Source: DATBVX01 sp035263105 (GTDB lineage: Bacteria > Pseudomonadota > Gammaproteobacteria > Steroidobacterales > Steroidobacteraceae). From it: a DNA stretch of 64,000 nucleotides. The notes under the pieces are model-generated. The model was not told the origin of the DNA. It did no database searches and saw nothing but the letters and a program-made list of their open reading frames with translations. The translations under genes were made by a program, and so were the position numbers. The stretch's first letter is position 1. Every line of letters starts with the position of its first letter. Location of the stretch: NCBI GenBank assembly GCA_035263105.1, contig DATFRO010000044.1, positions 1-64,000 on the forward strand, read 5' to 3'. Shown here piece by piece: positions 60,521-64,000 of this stretch.

Positions 60521-62445
60521 GGCTGCGATGTTACGCGCTCGAGCATTGCCACCGCTTCGCGCAGGTTGGTGGTCACCGGCATGGGCGGCAGGCTCTGGAT
60601 GAAGATGCTGCCGTAGCGCCGCGTCATCAGGCGTGGATCGCAGATCATCACCACGCCCGCATCACCGGCGTCGCGAATCAGTCGTCCCACGCCTTGCTTC
60701 AGCGCCAGTACGGCCTGCGGTAGCTGATACTCGAAGAAAGGATTGCCACCGTGTCGGCGAATGGCCTCGAGTCGCGCCGCGAGCACCGGATCGTCGGGCG
60801 AAGCGAACGGCAGCTTGTCGATCACGACCAGCGAGAGCGCCTGCCCCTTGACGTCGACGCCTTCCCAGAAGCTCCCGGTACCGAGCAACACTGCGTTGCC
60901 GAGCTCGCGGAACCGGCGCAGCAGCTGCTCGCGCGGCGCTTCGCCCTGGATCAGCACCGGGAAGAGGTTGCGTGTCGCTTTCTGCTTGAGCCACGCGGCG
61001 CCGTCGGCGAGCGCGCGATGGCTGGTGAAGAGAATGAATGCGCGTCCGCCCGCCGCTTCGAGCAGCGGCCACGCCGCCTGCATGACGTGATGTGCATGCG
61101 CCGGATCGGCCGGATCCGACATCGACTCCGGCAGGTAGAGCAGCGCCTGGCGACGGTAGTCGAAGGGACTATCGATATGCACCGTGCGGGCGTCGGGCAC
61201 GCCGATGCGCTGCGTGAAGTGACTGAAGTCCTCGCCCACCGCCAGCGTTGCGGAGGTGAAGATCCACGCGCAGGCCTGCGCCTCGATGAACTGCTGCAGC
61301 CGGCTGGCGATCTCGAACGGCGTGAACTGCAGCGTCCAGCCCTGCGCGTACGCTTCGATCCAGCGCACGCCGGATTCCTCATCGGCCGTGCGCAGCTGCG
61401 CACAGCGCGCCGCCAGTTCCACCGCGCGGCTCACGCAATGACCGATGCCCGCGGAACTGCTGCCGGAGGCTTCCAGCGCCTCACGCAGTGCCTCGAGGTG
61501 TGACTCGATTTCAGCCAGCCGCTCGATGGCAGTGGCGCTGAGCGCCCCCCAATCGATGCGTTTCTCGCCGCGTGGCAGCTCGCGACGGAACTCGCCCACC
61601 AGCTCCTCGAGCGCGCGCAGGCTGGCATCGAGCGCCGCGCTGCCGACGTGCGCCGCGCGCAGCTCCGCGTTCACGTCCCGCACCAGGCTCAGAATCTGTC
61701 GCGCACTGAGGTTCGCGCCGAAGAACTGCGCGGCGATTTCGGGGACCTGGTGCGCCTCGTCGAGAATCAGCGCTTCGGTCCCCGGCAGCAGATCGCCGAA
61801 GCCGCCTTCCTTGAGCGCCAAGTCGGCGAGCAGCAGGTGGTGATTGACGATGACGATATCCGCCGCCTGTGCTGCACGGCGCGCGGCGACCACGTGACAT
61901 TCGTTGAACTGCGGACAATCCGTGCCCAGGCAGTTCTCGCGTGTCGAAGTGACGGCCGGCCACACGGGGTGATTCTCGGGCAGATCACCGAGCTCGCTGA
62001 TGTCGCCACCGCGGGTGCGCAGCGACCAGTCCACGACTTTGTCGAGGGCACCGCCTTCGGCTCCCGGGAACGGCAGCGAGCGCTCCGCGGACGCGAGGGC
62101 GAGCCGATGCTTGCAGAGGTAGTTGGCTCGCCCCTTGAGGAGCGCGATCTTCACCGGCCGGCCGATGGCCGCGCTGACCGCCGGCAGGTCGCGGTGGTAG
62201 AGCTGATCCTGCAGGGTGCGCGTGCCCGTGGAGATGATCGCGTGGCGGCGCGACAGCAGCGCCGGGACGAGGTAGGCGAAGGTCTTGCCGGTGCCGGTGC
62301 CGGCCTCGATCACCAGCGGCTCGAGCGCCGCCAGCGCCTGCGCCACGCACCGGGCCATCTCGAGTTGTTCCGCGCGCGGTGCGAAGCCGGGCAGAGTCCG
62401 GGCGAGCGGTCCATCGATGCCCAGGATATCGTCGCAGTCTTTCAA
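60517..62445 (-). CDS. yoaA: YoaA/DinG-family ATP-dependent DNA helicase
   Basis: 642 residues, apparently starting at TTG 1 nt after the barrel gene stop; this gives KDCDDILGIDGPLARTLPGF, the usual N-terminus. XPD-like superfamily 2 helicase: Walker A IEAGTGTGKTFAYLVPAL, FeS-cluster cysteines in ANYLCKHRL, ENCLGTDCPQFNECHV, DEAH box LILDEAHQVPE, FTSATLAVGEDF, LGTGSFWEGVDVKGQAL and QGVGRLIRDAGDAG. YoaA works with HolC at damaged replication forks in E. coli. Housekeeping gene, overlapping tsaB. Confidence 0.93.
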   Translation of the reverse strand: MKDCDDILGIDGPLARTLPGFAPRAEQLEMARCVAQALAALEPLVIEAGTGTGKTFAYLVPALLSRRHAIISTGTRTLQDQLYHRDLPAVSAAIGRPVKIALLKGRANYLCKHRLALASAERSLPFPGAEGGALDKVVDWSLRTRGGDISELGDLPENHPVWPAVTSTRENCLGTDCPQFNECHVVAARRAAQAADIVIVNHHLLLADLALKEGGFGDLLPGTEALILDEAHQVPEIAAQFFGANLSARQILSLVRDVNAELRAAHVGSAALDASLRALEELVGEFRRELPRGEKRIDWGALSATAIERLAEIESHLEALREALEASGSSSAGIGHCVSRAVELAARCAQLRTADEESGVRWIEAYAQGWTLQFTPFEIASRLQQFIEAQACAWIFTSATLAVGEDFSHFTQRIGVPDARTVHIDSPFDYRRQALLYLPESMSDPADPAHAHHVMQAAWPLLEAAGGRAFILFTSHRALADGAAWLKQKATRNLFPVLIQGEAPREQLLRRFRELGNAVLLGTGSFWEGVDVKGQALSLVVIDKLPFASPDDPVLAARLEAIRRHGGNPFFEYQLPQAVLALKQGVGRLIRDAGDAGVVMICDPRLMTRRYGSIFIQSLPPMPVTTNLREAVAMLERVTSQP

Positions 62446-62446
62446 A

Positions 62447-64000
62447 TCAGAACCTGGAGCTCAGTTCCCTGAAGGTGTCCTGGTCGGCCTTGATGCGCAG
62501 TTTAATGAACGGGCCCTGGTCCGTGTAACGATTACGCGAGAAATCTTCGTCGTGGAAGCCGGCGAAATTGTAGCCGACCGCGATCCAGACGTTGCGCGCG
62601 ATGTTGATCCCCAGGTCCGCGCCCAGCGAGTACTCGTGCACCCCGGCACTCCACGAGTTGAGCGTCGACATCTGCACACCCACATCGAAGCGCGGTCCGA
62701 GGTCGCGGCGCACGTCGAAACCATAGAGATCGCTGTAACCGCTGTAGACGTCGCTGTCGATCGTCGAGCGGTTGTAGCGCGTGCCGAACTGCAGCCCGAC
62801 CTGCGTCTGCTCGTCGAGCTTCCAGTTGGCGTTGAAGGCGTCGACGGCGCGCCACGACTCGAGATCCTGCAGCGGCCCGTTGTTGTCCTCGGTGATGAGG
62901 TCGAGCCGGTTGAGCAGGATCCAGCGGCTCACGGTGGGGCGATACGCCCAGCCGAAACTCAGATCCACGCGCGTGTCGCGGTTGCCGGTGGCGAGGTCGC
63001 TGTTCAACGCGAACAGCGAGAGCGAGAAGGCATGGCCGCCGATCGGCTCGCGATACAGCCCGGTCGTGAGCGACACGCGATTCTCGAGATCGGCGTTGCG
63101 ATATTCGAGGCGCGAGGTCATCTTCCAGAAGTCGCCGCGATACGAGGCTCCGGCGTAGGTCGCGAAGAAGTCGCCCGTGAGATCGCCCGAGGCGAGCGGC
63201 ACCTGCGGACTGATCGGTTTCACGGCCGCGTCTGTAATAGTGCGGCTCTGGTCCACGCCGAAATCCATCGCCCAGCGATTGCCGAGCTGCACGCCCTGGG
63301 TGAGGCCGAGGTTCGCGAAGGTGCGCGGACCGAACTCCGACTGCTCGGCGTTGAAGCTCGAGACCACCTCGGCGCGTTCCCACGGTGAGGCACGCACGCC
63401 GACGCGGGTCATGTTGCTCGACAGGCTCTCGCCTTCGGCGTGCTCGAACTCGCTGAACAGCGTCATGTCCTGCGTCGCGCGCCAGTCCGCGCCCACCACC
63501 GCGCGCGCCGGGAAATCCGGGCTCGAGTCATTGCCGCCCACGGTGCTTTCCGCCGAGGCACGCAGGCGCACGCGCTTGTCGAACAGGTCCATGCTGCCGT
63601 TGACGTAGGCCTGGTCCGAGACCTGCGCTTCACCGTCGATCTGGTCGCTGACATGGCGCAGGCCGACGCCCGCCGCACGCACGTCGTCCTGGTAGTGCAC
63701 TTCCGCCGAACCGGCATCGCGCGTATTGCCCGAGTCGATGTACTCCTGCTGGTAGGCTTCCGCCTGAACCGCAATGGTGTCGGTCAGTTTGACGCGGCCG
63801 TCGGCGCCGTATTTGCGCGTGCCGGACTCGGTCGAGAGCTGCTGGCCGAGGCCGAAACCCTGTTCCTGCTCGCGCACGTAGACGTGCGCGTCGGCGCGCC
63901 CACTCTGGTGCGTGAGCTCCGCGACGTAAGCGTGTGCGTCACTGCCGGCGACCGCGCTCTGCGAGGTCTGGGCCACTTCCGCCTTGACCTCGGTACCCGC
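62447..64000 (-). CDS. Beta-barrel outer-membrane protein (C-terminal part, start off the window)
   Basis: The frame is open to the right edge, so the 518 visible codons are the C-terminal part of a longer protein. From about 30 residues in, amphipathic strands alternate with Asp/Asn turns: VKLTDTIAVQAEAYQQEYID, LFDKRVRLRASAESTVGGND, WRATQDMTLFSEFEHAEGES, WKMTSRLEYRNADLENRVSL. It ends WIAVGYNFAGFHDEDFSRNR and a last strand finishing in Phe, the BamA signal. No plug, POTRA or other named domain is visible. Function unknown. It directly precedes the helicase gene, perhaps by read-through. Confidence 0.75.
   Translation of the reverse strand, partial: AGTEVKAEVAQTSQSAVAGSDAHAYVAELTHQSGRADAHVYVREQEQGFGLGQQLSTESGTRKYGADGRVKLTDTIAVQAEAYQQEYIDSGNTRDAGSAEVHYQDDVRAAGVGLRHVSDQIDGEAQVSDQAYVNGSMDLFDKRVRLRASAESTVGGNDSSPDFPARAVVGADWRATQDMTLFSEFEHAEGESLSSNMTRVGVRASPWERAEVVSSFNAEQSEFGPRTFANLGLTQGVQLGNRWAMDFGVDQSRTITDAAVKPISPQVPLASGDLTGDFFATYAGASYRGDFWKMTSRLEYRNADLENRVSLTTGLYREPIGGHAFSLSLFALNSDLATGNRDTRVDLSFGWAYRPTVSRWILLNRLDLITEDNNGPLQDLESWRAVDAFNANWKLDEQTQVGLQFGTRYNRSTIDSDVYSGYSDLYGFDVRRDLGPRFDVGVQMSTLNSWSAGVHEYSLGADLGINIARNVWIAVGYNFAGFHDEDFSRNRYTDQGPFIKLRIKADQDTFRELSSRF

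Noticed and set aside
1..64000. CRISPR arrays, insertion sequences, tRNA or rRNA genes, prophage
   Set aside because: No spaced identical repeats, transposase or integrase motifs, cloverleaf or rRNA sequences were seen on either strand.

Overview
The window is about 64 kb of GC-rich (about 65% by eye) bacterial chromosome, almost all transcribed leftwards (minus strand). Only two genes, at 11.8-13.9 kb, run rightwards. The adjacent tsaB and YoaA-type helicase, the gammaproteobacterial-style phoBR, the outer-membrane machinery and the VPLPA-CTERM/exosortase genes suggest a Gammaproteobacterium, perhaps of the Steroidobacter/Nevskia kind; that assignment is inference. No rRNA, tRNA, CRISPR array or insertion sequence was seen.

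Right end (64.0-51.8 kb, reading with transcription): the 3' part of a beta-barrel outer-membrane gene, a DinG/YoaA helicase, tsaB, then phoB-phoR with a Pho-box-like repeat in front of phoB. Next come a COG2908 metallophosphoesterase that resembles PlcP more than LpxH, an Agt-like glycosyltransferase, GDP-fucose synthase, an OlsF-like double acyltransferase and a DsbC. PlcP, Agt and OlsF are the known enzymes for replacing phospholipids with glycolipids and ornithine lipids under phosphate starvation.

Middle (51.5-28.5 kb): a VPLPA-CTERM protein and a PstS-like binding protein, then a two-partner secretion pair (TpsB and a 3368-residue TpsA), a second PstS-like protein, and a complete TonB-ExbB-ExbD set. 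ExbB is fused to DUF2341 and a LamG-like domain. A porin and a coiled-coil periplasmic protein follow, then another VPLPA-CTERM protein. No TonB-dependent receptor is present. A ribbon-helix-helix regulator heads a small operon with a third VPLPA-CTERM protein.

Left part (28-0.4 kb): a complete Wzx/Wzy-type exopolysaccharide locus of the exosortase-associated kind: Wza, outer-membrane barrel, Wzz, tyrosine kinase, ATPase, TIGR03790 protein, Wzx, glycosyl- and methyltransferases, Wzy, a secreted glycoside-hydrolase-like protein, the exosortase XrtD-EpsI fusion, a WecA/MraY-type initiating transferase and the TPR lipoprotein PrsT. It ends with a protein built from five copies of a ~100-residue module that also occurs once in the VPLPA-CTERM protein at 28 kb. 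The window closes with the start of phoU.

The island therefore lies between phoBR and phoU. Direct repeats with the 11-bp spacing of PhoB boxes were found by eye in front of several operons. The working hypothesis is a phosphate-starvation surface programme: lipid remodelling, phosphate capture, a secreted TpsA filament, and exopolysaccharide with sorted surface proteins. The gene calls are well supported; the regulatory link and the joint function are inference.
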